Origin: an uncultured Pelagibacteraceae bacterium
GTDB taxonomy: Bacteria > Pseudomonadota > Alphaproteobacteria > Pelagibacterales > Pelagibacteraceae
Direction: 5' to 3'
NCBI GenBank assembly: GCA_902560075.1
Contig: CACEKE010000007.1
Coordinates: forward strand, 1 to 64,000
DNA length: 64,000 nucleotides
Each line of letters starts with the position of its first letter. Within the stretch, counting starts at the first letter, position 1. Made by a program: the position numbers and the translations under genes. The notes beneath the pieces were generated by a model. The model was not told where the DNA came from and did not search any database. It saw only the letters and a list, made by a program, of their open reading frames with translations. This document shows, in pieces, positions 17,244-26,059 of the stretch.

Positions 17244-18248
17244 TTATGGAAGCCAACTTTTCCATTTATTTGGATTGTTTTTCTTCCACTCCGCTACAAC
17301 TTCTTTAAGATCTCTGTTCTTTTGCTTAACTTCAACTAACATTACTGCTTGATCAGCATTATCAAATTTCATTTTTGTGAAAAATTTAGCTGCATCAGCA
17401 TGTTCAGCTTTAGCAAATGTTGCTGGGTTACCGTAATTCATTGTGTAGTCTTTAGCCCAACCAGTTGCTGGCCATGCCGCAGTTCCACAATCTTTCCAGT
17501 TATTTGCTTCCGTAAACGAGTCACAAGTTTTGTGATCTGGAAGTTGAACACCTACCATTTCATATGCTCCAAAGAACCAATGTGGCTCCCAAAGATATAA
17601 TAAGAAAGGCTCTTTTCTTTCATATGCAGCAACTGCCTCTGCAATAGCAGCAGCTTCAGTTCCTAATTCATCTGCTTGAAAATCAATTCCTAAAAGATCT
17701 AATCTTTTTTGGTCATGACAATTCCAACCAGCAACAGGACAACCTATAAGTCTACCTCTATTACCAGTTTCGATTGTCGCAAACTCTTTTTTGTGTTTGT
17801 TTAAATCTTTCCATGTTTTGATGCCAAATTTGTCAGCAGCATATTTTGGAATATAGTAATCCGATAATCCAATTATACCACTAGTACCTAGAAGTTTAAC
17901 ACTTCCGTCACCTTCATACATGAATTTAGTATCTCCATCATATACAAGTGGACCTTTTAGCATCACAGTATCTGCTTCCGCATAACTTGGCCAGCTTTCA
18001 CAAGCAAAGTCAATTTCACCTGCTGCGATCGCTTCCCAAAGTCCAGTACCTGATGGGAATACAACTCTCTTAACTTTGTATCCTAATTCATCTTCAAGGA
18101 TACTTACAGCAACTTGACACGTAATTTCACCACCTGTCCAGTCAGCTACTGCTGCTGTCAATCTTTTTGCAGCATTTGCAGTACCAAAACTAGCAATTAC
18201 AAGTACGAAAGAAAGTATCACTGCTGATATTTTTTTAGATATTTGCAT
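17244..18248 (-). CDS. proX: glycine betaine-type ABC transporter substrate-binding protein
   Basis: The signal peptide is MQISKKISAVILSFVLVIASFGTANA. The mature protein matches the OpuAC/ProX family: RLTAAVADWTGGEITCQVA, FACESWPSYAE, ETGNRGRLIG and LLYLWEPHWFFGAYEM. The aromatic residues (Trp/Tyr/Phe) can form the cation-pi cage that binds trimethylammonium groups. The 334-residue length is standard. It has a good ribosome binding site (AAAGGGAAG) and its own terminator. The preceding 113-bp gap holds four TTAA-type repeats. Ligands might include glycine betaine, carnitine or gamma-butyrobetaine. Confidence 0.88.
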   Translation of the reverse strand: MQISKKISAVILSFVLVIASFGTANAAKRLTAAVADWTGGEITCQVAVSILEDELGYKVKRVVFPSGTGLWEAIAAGEIDFACESWPSYAEADTVMLKGPLVYDGDTKFMYEGDGSVKLLGTSGIIGLSDYYIPKYAADKFGIKTWKDLNKHKKEFATIETGNRGRLIGCPVAGWNCHDQKRLDLLGIDFQADELGTEAAAIAEAVAAYERKEPFLLYLWEPHWFFGAYEMVGVQLPDHKTCDSFTEANNWKDCGTAAWPATGWAKDYTMNYGNPATFAKAEHADAAKFFTKMKFDNADQAVMLVEVKQKNRDLKEVVAEWKKNNPNKWKSWLP

Positions 18249-18361
18249 AATCTTCCCTTTATTAATTAATTAATTAATTTTTAAAAATCAATTTTAAAAC
18301 AAAACTAGACTTAAAGTAAAGTCAATATATGTAACACCTAATAGTCTTATATTTTAAGGGT
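18249..18361 (-). promoter_or_regulatory. leader between fused permease and SBP gene
   Basis: A 113-bp non-coding gap inside the transporter operon has an AT-only (TTAA)n run near 18260-18282 and the SBP ribosome binding site AAAGGGAAG beside 18248. I see no strong hairpin. It may contain an internal promoter that raises SBP level over the permease. Confidence 0.35.
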
Positions 18362-20470
18362 TTATAGTCCTAAAGCTTCTCTTTGTTTCTTAGTCCAAGC
18401 TAGTGAAATACGGTCTATTATTATTGCAAGAAGAACTATACCTATACCAGCAGCCAAACCTCTTCCAGTATCTGATCTTGCAAGGCCATTAAATACCTCT
18501 AATCCTAAACCTTTGCCCCCAATTAATGGAGTAACGATCTGCATTGCAAAAGCCATAATAACAGTTTGATTAAATCCAATAACTAGACTTGGAACTGCAA
18601 GAGGAAACTTTACTTTATTTAATGTTTGTATAGTTGTGCCACCAAATGATCTAGAAACTTCGGAGAAAGTACCAGAAACTTGAGTTAAACCCAAAGAGGT
18701 TAATCTGATTATTGGTGGGATGGAATAAATTACTGTTGCTAAAACTGCTGAAACTATACCTCCTCCAAAAAACATAAGCACTGGAATTAAGTAGCAAAAA
18801 TAAGGAAGTGTTTGCATTGCGTCTAGCACAACATTTTGTATATCTTTAAATCTTGGATTATAGGATGCAATAATTCCAAGTGGGACACCTATCGCAAAAC
18901 ATAGCGCTACTGAAACTAAAACAGAAGACAAAGTGATCATGGATTGAGGCCAAATTCCACAAGCACCAATAAATAATAATAAAAGAGCAGTTATTACCGC
19001 AAATCTAATTCCAACAGTAAAATATCCAATAGCAACAAATATTGCAGTTGTATACCACCAAGGAATATGTGTTAGAAAAGTATCAAGAGGATTTAATAGA
19101 TTTAAATAAACAAATCCTCTTAAACCTTTTGTAAAAGCAATAAATCCAGGATTTACTGTTAATGACTTAACAGTATCTGCAATTGGCTGTCTTATTGATA
19201 ACTTCCATTCCTCTGGAAAAGTTCCAATGCTTATTATGTTTGTGTCTATAAAGCTAATTATAAAAAAAACAATAAAAGATGGTATTATATAAAATCTTTT
19301 ACTTACAAACTCTCCAATATCTCTACCAAATGGTTTACTAAATAAACTTGTCAAGAATTCCAAAAGATAAGAGATTAAATTTGTAATTTTTTTACAAACA
19401 AAATTAATTACAAAATGAGAATAACTTAAAGGTTTTTCCAAAATTCTAGCAATAGAGTATTTTTCCCAACTTTGAGGTAGTAAGTAAAATTTTTGAACAT
19501 CTGAAGGAAGTCTCTCAGGCTCCTTACTAAAAGACATGCTAAATCTATCAAACATAATAGCCATAAACAAAATACATAATCCACCTTCCATAGCCCAGCC
19601 TACATCAAGATTTCTGATCGCTAACCATACTTGGCCTCCAATTCCCTCTGCTCCAATGAAACAAGCCAATACAACTAAAGCTAACGCCATCATAATTACT
19701 TGATTAATACCCATCATTATACTTGGCAATGATAATGGTATTTTGATTTTAAAAAGAAGTTGAAGTTTGTTTGATCCAAAAGATGTTGCAGACTCAATTA
19801 TTTGATCTGAAACTTGTCTAATACCTGCATTGGTTAATCTAATTATTGGAGGCATAGCATATATCATAGTTGCTAAAATTGCAGGCGCTCCACCAATTCC
19901 AAAAAAGAATAATGCAGGAAATAAATATACAAAAGCAGGCATGACTTGCATTGTATCCAGAATTGGTTTCATAAAATTTTCAAACCTATCGCTTTGTGAG
20001 CATAAAACTCCTAACAAAACTCCAAAAAATACACACAGCGTCACTGAAAGACCCATTAGTGCTAATGTTTGCAGTGACTCGTCCCACATTCCAACACCTC
20101 CCCAGAAGTAAATAACAAATAATGAATAAAGACCTAGCCTCAAACCTCCAGCAATCAAACACGGTAAAAATAAAATCGATGCGATAAGTAACCATGGTGA
20201 CTCGATTAAAAAATCTTCAAGGAAATAATAACCAGATTTTATATAACCAGCGATAATCTTAGTGATCCATCTATAATTTTTTTTTAAATAATCTTCACCA
20301 TCATTTACCCAAGCTGTAAAAGTAAATTTATCTGTTACTTCTTTTGGGAATTTTGATGGTCCCTCACTCTGAGATGAAAGCCACAAAGCCCCTAAAAATA
20401 CAATTAATACAACTAAATATTTAATAACATTTTTTGACGTATTTGGTTTGCTAAGTATTTCTGCTGACAT
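18362..20470 (-). CDS. proW: fused double ABC permease, glycine betaine/proline type
   Basis: The 702-residue protein contains two full MetI-type permease domains. Each has an EAA-type loop: ESATSFGSNKLQLLFKIKIP in the first half (about 230) and EVSRSFGGTTIQTLNKVKFP in the second (about 610). Each domain repeats ILDTMQ..PAFVYLFP / VLDAMQTLPYFCYLIP and MPPIIRLTN / IPPIIRLTS. Normal ProW is about 300-400 residues with one such domain, so this is a head-to-tail fusion giving both membrane halves in one chain. It is divergent from the ATPase at 20544 and precedes proX in its operon. Confidence 0.88.
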   Translation of the reverse strand: MSAEILSKPNTSKNVIKYLVVLIVFLGALWLSSQSEGPSKFPKEVTDKFTFTAWVNDGEDYLKKNYRWITKIIAGYIKSGYYFLEDFLIESPWLLIASILFLPCLIAGGLRLGLYSLFVIYFWGGVGMWDESLQTLALMGLSVTLCVFFGVLLGVLCSQSDRFENFMKPILDTMQVMPAFVYLFPALFFFGIGGAPAILATMIYAMPPIIRLTNAGIRQVSDQIIESATSFGSNKLQLLFKIKIPLSLPSIMMGINQVIMMALALVVLACFIGAEGIGGQVWLAIRNLDVGWAMEGGLCILFMAIMFDRFSMSFSKEPERLPSDVQKFYLLPQSWEKYSIARILEKPLSYSHFVINFVCKKITNLISYLLEFLTSLFSKPFGRDIGEFVSKRFYIIPSFIVFFIISFIDTNIISIGTFPEEWKLSIRQPIADTVKSLTVNPGFIAFTKGLRGFVYLNLLNPLDTFLTHIPWWYTTAIFVAIGYFTVGIRFAVITALLLLFIGACGIWPQSMITLSSVLVSVALCFAIGVPLGIIASYNPRFKDIQNVVLDAMQTLPYFCYLIPVLMFFGGGIVSAVLATVIYSIPPIIRLTSLGLTQVSGTFSEVSRSFGGTTIQTLNKVKFPLAVPSLVIGFNQTVIMAFAMQIVTPLIGGKGLGLEVFNGLARSDTGRGLAAGIGIVLLAIIIDRISLAWTKKQREALGL

Positions 20471-20543
20471 ATTATATTAAATTAGAATATATTATTTTAC
20501 TTTTAAAGGAAAATATTGTCTATTTTCTTAATTAAAATTAAAC

Positions 20544-21590
20544 ATGGCAACTGAACAAAAAATTACTTGTTCCAATATATGGAAGCTGTTTGGACCAGAC
20601 GAAAAGCGGATTATCAAAAATTTAGATAAAAGTCTTTCAATCAAAGAAGTTCAAGAAAAAACTGGACATGTTGTTGCTGTAAAAGACGTAAGTTTTTCAA
20701 TTCAAAAAGGAGAAACGTTCGTAGTAATGGGCTTATCTGGAAGTGGTAAATCTACTTTAGTAAGATGCATATCTAGATTAATTGAACCTACTTCAGGTAC
20801 AGTAAAGATGGATGATATTGATGTTACAAAAATGAGTAACAGCCAGTTATTAGATTTAAGAAGAAATAAAATGAGCATGGTATTTCAGCACTTTGGTTTA
20901 TTTCCTCATAGAACGGTTCTTGAAAATATAGGATATGGTTTAGAAATAAGAGGAAGTAAAAAAGATATAAGAGTTGATAAATCTATGGAAGTTTTAAAAA
21001 TGGTTGGACTAGATGGATGGCAAAATAATTACCCTAGAGAACTATCTGGAGGAATGCAGCAAAGAGTTGGATTAGCAAGAGCACTTGCAGTTGATCCAGA
21101 GATATTAATTTTTGATGAACCTTTTTCCGCATTAGATCCTCTAATTAGAAGAGAGATGCAAGATGAGCTCTTAAAGATTCAAGAAAAATTACAAAGAACA
21201 ATGGTATTTATTACTCATGATTTTTTAGAAGCAATAAAGATGGGAGATCATATCGCTATAATGAAAGACGGAGAGGTTTCTCAAGTTGGAACACCTGAAG
21301 AGATAGTAGCAAATCCAAAAGATCAATATGTTAAAGATTTTTGTGAGGATGTACCTAAATATAAAGTTTTAAGTGCTGGAAAAGTAATGAGAACAGATTG
21401 TTGCGATGAAACAAAAAATTTATTTTCAAAAAAAACTGATTGTATAATGGATAATTTAAAAATTGAAACTTTGATCGATAAATTAGTAGACTCGGACAAA
21501 AGTTATCCAGTTGTATGTAATGAAACTGGTGATCTTCTAGGTGAAATAGATAGGTCCATTGTTATGAAATCAATGAAATCTAAGTCTTAA
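20544..21590 (+). CDS. proV: glycine betaine/proline-type ABC transporter ATPase (copy 2)
   Basis: ProV-type ATPase of 348 residues: Walker A GLSGSGKST, FQHFGLFPHRTVLENIGYGLE, signature LSGGMQQRVGLARALA, Walker B LIFDEPFSALDP and switch HDFLE. The N-terminal KEVQEKTGHVVAVKDVSF is the usual ProV extension. After the ATPase comes a partial CBS-like tail (SYPVVCNETGDLLGEIDRS) with a short Cys pair (TDCCDE). It is paralogous to the ATPase at 14328-15353. It is divergent from the fused permease over a 73-bp gap, so the transporter halves are expressed from a shared promoter region. Confidence 0.87.
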   Translation: MATEQKITCSNIWKLFGPDEKRIIKNLDKSLSIKEVQEKTGHVVAVKDVSFSIQKGETFVVMGLSGSGKSTLVRCISRLIEPTSGTVKMDDIDVTKMSNSQLLDLRRNKMSMVFQHFGLFPHRTVLENIGYGLEIRGSKKDIRVDKSMEVLKMVGLDGWQNNYPRELSGGMQQRVGLARALAVDPEILIFDEPFSALDPLIRREMQDELLKIQEKLQRTMVFITHDFLEAIKMGDHIAIMKDGEVSQVGTPEEIVANPKDQYVKDFCEDVPKYKVLSAGKVMRTDCCDETKNLFSKKTDCIMDNLKIETLIDKLVDSDKSYPVVCNETGDLLGEIDRSIVMKSMKSKS

Positions 21591-21591
21591 C

Positions 21592-22524
21592 TTAATAAAA
21601 TTTTTTATTACCTTTAACCGGTTTATTTTTTTGAGCATCTCTCCAAATAATAATAAATCCTGCTGATACTATCAATAATACACCAGGAAATAACTGAGAC
21701 CATGGAGCTTCATTAAAAAATAACCACCCTAATAAAAATGATGAGGGAATACCAAAATATTCAAATGATGCTAACTTACTTACTGATATAAGTCTGTAAG
21801 CATAAACAAATAGAATTGCTGCTGATCCTCCAAGAATGCCTGTTAGCATCATAAGCATTAGGTCTCTTGTGCTATTTATATTAAAATCACTTGATAAAAT
21901 AATAAACAATATTAGAGCTCCAATTACATTAAACAGCAATGTATAAAATTGAATTTTTGAAGTTGAGTAACCTTTTGGAATAAACTTTAAAATTATAACT
22001 GAGAAAGCCCAGGCGACAGCAGTAAATATTGAAAATATCGAATAAAAATTGAAGATATCACTAGTTGGTTTTAGTATTAGGACAACACCAATAAAGCCGA
22101 CTATAATTGCAGACCATCTATAAATACCAACTTTATCATTTAAGAAAAAAATTGACAAAATCACTATAAAAAAAGGAGAGGAAAATGTTAAAGTCATAGC
22201 AGTTGCAAATTCAACATTAATAACTGAGATAAAAATAAATAAATTCATAGCGAGAAAACTTAATCCTCTTAAACAACTAAGAACTATAAATTTATTGCTA
22301 ACTTTTTTAAAAAGAGATGAGTACTCTTGAGTAAATAGTAGTAATATTAACAGTGGAATGATTGCAAAAAAATTTCTAAACACAGCTAATTTAAATACTG
22401 AATAATCATTACCAATAAGTCTTATAACAACAAGATATAGGTCAACGCACACAACCCCAAGTAACATTGTAAAGATTGCAAGAAATGTTTTTTTTAAATC
22501 TGTCTTTTCTGAAATAATTTTCAT
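21592..22524 (-). CDS. DMT superfamily (EamA) transporter
   Basis: The 310-residue protein has about ten membrane spans in two EamA halves. Landmarks are FVLSCLRGLSFLAMNLFIFISV, ATAMTLTFSSPFFIVILSIFFL, and RWSAIIVGFIGVVLILKP closing the first half. It is a small-molecule exporter or permease without a readable substrate. Its last codon converges with the ATPase gene's stop (1-base gap), and it is divergent from the iron-containing alcohol dehydrogenase gene. It is related to the DMT gene at 5961-6923. Confidence 0.8.
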   Translation of the reverse strand: MKIISEKTDLKKTFLAIFTMLLGVVCVDLYLVVIRLIGNDYSVFKLAVFRNFFAIIPLLILLLFTQEYSSLFKKVSNKFIVLSCLRGLSFLAMNLFIFISVINVEFATAMTLTFSSPFFIVILSIFFLNDKVGIYRWSAIIVGFIGVVLILKPTSDIFNFYSIFSIFTAVAWAFSVIILKFIPKGYSTSKIQFYTLLFNVIGALILFIILSSDFNINSTRDLMLMMLTGILGGSAAILFVYAYRLISVSKLASFEYFGIPSSFLLGWLFFNEAPWSQLFPGVLLIVSAGFIIIWRDAQKNKPVKGNKKFY

Positions 22525-22562
22525 GTATAATATAGTATTTTAGTATAGATTTTTAATTAAAT

Positions 22563-23756
22563 ATGCAAAATTTTAAATTAAACGAACAAGATTTATTGAG
22601 TAATCAAGATTGGACATTTCCCACATTCACAGCCTATGGGCCAGGAAGATTTAAAGAAATTGGAAAGTTTTGCAAAAATTTTAAAATTACTAATCCATTA
22701 ATTGTAATAGACAGTGGAAGTATAAAATTACCTTTTATAAATGACCTACAAAATTTACTTTCAGATGCAAAAATAAAATCTGAGATTTATTCAAATATAT
22801 CTCCTAATCCTAGAGATGATGAAATTGATGGTGGCTGCAAAGTTTTTAAAGAAGGTAATCACGACGCAATTATAGCAATAGGTGGAGGTAGTGCCATGGA
22901 TGGTGGTAAAGCAATTTCCTTAACAGTCAACAGCGGAATTCCACTATGGGACTTTGAGTTTTTAGACAAAGTACCAAGAGATCTCAAAGGCACAAATCCT
23001 TTTCCAAAACTTATTACAATACCAACAACTGCTGGAACTGGAGCAGAAACAGAGATTACTGCGATGGTTACAGATACAAAAAAAGGAATGAAATTTTGTT
23101 TGTGGCATCCCGAAGCTAGACCTTGTCTTGCTCTAGTTGACCCAGAACTAACTTTAAAATTACCAGCAAATTTAACTGCGTGGACAGGTATTGATGCGAT
23201 GATACATGCTATTGAAGGGTACAGTGTTCCATTATTTCATCCGTTATGTGATGGCTCTGCTTTAGAAAGTTTAAATTTAATTTCTAAGTCTTTATATATT
23301 GCAGTTGAGGAACCCGACAATCTGGTAGCTAGAGGAGGTATGATTGTTGGATCTTATTTAGGAGGAGTTGCATTTTTAAAAGGTCTTGGACTTGTTCATG
23401 CAATATCACATATGGTTGGAGCTGAATATAATACACATCACGGTTTAACAAATGCAATTATCCTTCCAGCAGTAATGGAATATAATTTACCTGGCTTGGA
23501 AGAAAAAGTTAAACGAATGTCGGAGGCAATGCAATTCACAGATCATTCGGTTGATGGTTTCAAAAATAATTTAAATCAAATGTTAGATAGATTAAAAATA
23601 CCAAATGGATTAAATGAAATTGGTGTACCTGAAGATTGTTATGAAAGGATAGCAAAAAAATCTATGTTAGATCAAGCTTATGGTCAAAATCCCAAGAAAG
23701 CTACACTAGACGAAGTTAAAGAATTAACTTTAAAGAGTATTAAAAAAGCTAGATAG
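22563..23756 (+). CDS. iron-containing (group III) alcohol dehydrogenase
   Basis: The 397-residue protein has the Fe-ADH NAD(P) motif GGGSAMDGGKAISL (about 100-113) and the metal-ligand set. These are Asp in WTGIDAMIHAIEGY with a His 4 residues on, then LGLVHAISHMVGAEYNTHHGLTNAI with the remaining histidines. It reduces or oxidises an aldehyde/alcohol pair. The natural substrate is not shown. It starts a plus-strand operon with an amidase and a DMT transporter, so a small amide or amino-alcohol pathway is possible. Confidence 0.82.
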   Translation: MQNFKLNEQDLLSNQDWTFPTFTAYGPGRFKEIGKFCKNFKITNPLIVIDSGSIKLPFINDLQNLLSDAKIKSEIYSNISPNPRDDEIDGGCKVFKEGNHDAIIAIGGGSAMDGGKAISLTVNSGIPLWDFEFLDKVPRDLKGTNPFPKLITIPTTAGTGAETEITAMVTDTKKGMKFCLWHPEARPCLALVDPELTLKLPANLTAWTGIDAMIHAIEGYSVPLFHPLCDGSALESLNLISKSLYIAVEEPDNLVARGGMIVGSYLGGVAFLKGLGLVHAISHMVGAEYNTHHGLTNAIILPAVMEYNLPGLEEKVKRMSEAMQFTDHSVDGFKNNLNQMLDRLKIPNGLNEIGVPEDCYERIAKKSMLDQAYGQNPKKATLDEVKELTLKSIKKAR

Positions 23757-23762
23757 CATTAA

Positions 23763-25163
23763 ATGCTAGAGACAAAAACAGTTTCAGAGATCATTAATCA
23801 TATAAAATCTAAAGATTTATCCATTAAAGAGGTAATTGAATATTATTTAAATAATATAGAAAAATTAAATCCTAAAATAAATTCAATAGTTTCAATTAAA
23901 AATAAAAATAAAATTATAGAAGAGGCAGAAAAAAAAAGTAATACAAAATTTTGCGGGCTTCCTATTGCAGTTAAAGATTTATCTGATGTCGTTGGATTTT
24001 ATACGACTTATGGATATCCAGGTACCAAAAATTACAGTCCAAGTAAAAATTCTTTATTTGTAGATAAGTTATTAGAAGCAGGCATAACAATAATTGGAAA
24101 AACCAATACAGCAGAACTTGGAGTAGGGGGGCAAACAATTAACAGATTATTCGGTCCTACTTCAAATGTTTACGATGTTACGAAATGTGCAGCCGGTTCT
24201 AGTGGTGGAGCAAGTACTGCTGTTGCATCAGGAATGTTACCTTTTGCCGATGGAACAGATCAAATGGGGTCTTGTAGAGCACCTGCAGCTTTTGCCAACA
24301 TATATGGATTTAGACCGACGACAGGACTAATAGCCTCTGATAGAACTTTTCAGGATCCAAAAATTCCAGTTTTAACTACTCCAGGATGTTTTGCAAAAAC
24401 ACCAGAAGATATGTCATTATTATTGGACTCAATTGTAGGGTCAAACAATAACGATCCACTTTCATTTGACTTAGATAGCCAATTTGAATTTAGCAATTTA
24501 ACAGATAAAGAATTCTCAAAAATTAAAATAGTTTTGTTAGAGGATGTAATTGAAAACTACCATTTTGAAAAAGGTATAATTGAAATGTGTAATAATAAAC
24601 TTAATAAACTTAAAGATCATTTGAAAGTTGAGTCTATCAACTCAAAATTAAAAACATCTGATATTTGGGATAGCTGGACATGTTTTCGAGCTAAAGGAAT
24701 TTTTAATGATACAAAAAATATGCAAATCCAAAATATCAATGATATGTCTGAACAAGCTATTTGGGAATATAATAAAGGATCTAAAATTAATGACGATGAT
24801 ATCAAAATTGCATTTGATAAAAAAAACAATTCTCTTATTCAGATAGAGGAAATATTCAAAAAATTTGACTTTATAATTCTTCCTTCATCACAAGTTTTTC
24901 CGTTTAATAAAAATATTCAATATCCAAAAAAAATAAATGAACAAGAGCTTGATACTTACCATAGATGGTTGGAGGTATTTATCATTTCAAGTTTGTTTGA
25001 TTTACCGACTTTGACAGTTCCAATTGGATTTAATGAAACTGGTAGCCCAATGGGTTTACAAATTATAGCTAAGAAGGGGGATGATATTAAACTTTTGTCC
25101 TTTGCAAAAACTTATGAGAAAATTTATAAATACTCTAATATAAAGGCCAAATTTAAATTATGA
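23763..25163 (+). CDS. amidase signature family hydrolase
   Basis: The amidase signature is clear: the catalytic Lys in PIAVKDLSDVVG (about residue 71), cis-Ser in CAAGSSGGASTAVASG (about 140-155), and the nucleophile region GTDQMGSCRAPAAFANIYGFRPTTG. The usual core is GTDxGGSIRxPA, and here QM replaces a small residue pair, which may alter substrate choice. At 466 residues it has a standard length for GatA-like amidases, but no gatB/gatC are adjacent, so it is probably catabolic. The stop overlaps the start of the next transporter gene. Confidence 0.82.
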   Translation: MLETKTVSEIINHIKSKDLSIKEVIEYYLNNIEKLNPKINSIVSIKNKNKIIEEAEKKSNTKFCGLPIAVKDLSDVVGFYTTYGYPGTKNYSPSKNSLFVDKLLEAGITIIGKTNTAELGVGGQTINRLFGPTSNVYDVTKCAAGSSGGASTAVASGMLPFADGTDQMGSCRAPAAFANIYGFRPTTGLIASDRTFQDPKIPVLTTPGCFAKTPEDMSLLLDSIVGSNNNDPLSFDLDSQFEFSNLTDKEFSKIKIVLLEDVIENYHFEKGIIEMCNNKLNKLKDHLKVESINSKLKTSDIWDSWTCFRAKGIFNDTKNMQIQNINDMSEQAIWEYNKGSKINDDDIKIAFDKKNNSLIQIEEIFKKFDFIILPSSQVFPFNKNIQYPKKINEQELDTYHRWLEVFIISSLFDLPTLTVPIGFNETGSPMGLQIIAKKGDDIKLLSFAKTYEKIYKYSNIKAKFKL

Positions 25164-26059
25164 AAAGACACAAACATCATTTTAAAATTGCATTAGCTTT
25201 AGCTGTATCAGCGGGAGCTTGGGGAATTTACTGGTTGCCTCAGAGATATTTAGAAGCTGGAGGTTTAACTGGTGGATGGGGAACAATAGCTCAAATGATA
25301 ATAGGTGTTCTTTTATTGCTGCCCATTGCAATATGGCGAGGTTTTAAAAAAAAAGATACAGGTTTTGAGCTCCCCGTTACAGGATTTCTAGTTGGTGGAG
25401 GCTTTATTTGTTACGCGCTTAGTTTTCTTTTAACAGATGTAATAAGAGCACTAATATTATTTTATATGACACCTATATGGACAACAATTTTCGAAATAAT
25501 GTTTTTAAAGAAAAAGCCAGGGTGGCAAAGAGCTGTAACGTTAACTTTAGCTCTAGCGGGCTTATGGATTGTATTTAGTAAAAATACTATTCTGCCCTTA
25601 CCAGAAAATGCTGGAGATTGGATTGCATTAATAGGAGGTGCTATGTTTGCCGGTGGAATGATAAGGCTTGAAATAGTTAAAACAGATGGTGTGTTTCCGA
25701 TTATTTTTTCATTCTTTTTCTATGGCGCTTTATTTAATATAGCTGCAGGATTTATTTTATCTGAATATTTAGGTCCAATGCCTAATTTGGATGCGTTTAT
25801 ATCAATGTCTTTTTTTCTAATTTGTCTTTCTATTTTTTATTTCATTCCAACTGGAATAGTGATCTTATGGGCTCCAAGTAAGTTGGGTGCAGGCTTATGT
25901 TCAATATTATTTTTAACCGAAATTGTTGTTGGAGTAGTGAGTTCTAGTCTTTTGACCGATGAACCATTCGGATGGAGAGAGGTCGTTGGAAGCTCAATGA
26001 TTATTTTAGGTGGTATTTTAGCAGTTGTTCTGTCTCCAAAAGACGATAAAGCTACTTAA
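25160..26059 (+). CDS. DMT superfamily (EamA-like) transporter
   Basis: This 299-residue protein has about nine to ten hydrophobic spans, an N-terminal basic stretch (MKRHKHHFK) and the segment AWGIYWLPQRYLEAGG. A later motif (DVIRALILFYMTPIWTTIFE) is typical of EamA domains. It overlaps the amidase stop by 4 bases, so it probably moves a substrate or product of that amidase. It looks less similar to the other two DMT genes in the window than they are to each other. Confidence 0.78.
   Translation: MKRHKHHFKIALALAVSAGAWGIYWLPQRYLEAGGLTGGWGTIAQMIIGVLLLLPIAIWRGFKKKDTGFELPVTGFLVGGGFICYALSFLLTDVIRALILFYMTPIWTTIFEIMFLKKKPGWQRAVTLTLALAGLWIVFSKNTILPLPENAGDWIALIGGAMFAGGMIRLEIVKTDGVFPIIFSFFFYGALFNIAAGFILSEYLGPMPNLDAFISMSFFLICLSIFYFIPTGIVILWAPSKLGAGLCSILFLTEIVVGVVSSSLLTDEPFGWREVVGSSMIILGGILAVVLSPKDDKAT

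Noticed and set aside
18260-18285. (TTAA)n run as a microsatellite or regulator site
   Set aside because: Short AT-only repeats are expected by chance in so AT-rich a genome; mentioned only as part of the leader.
19830-20195. ORFs 19830+ and 19986- inside the permease gene
   Set aside because: Shadow frames of the fused permease.
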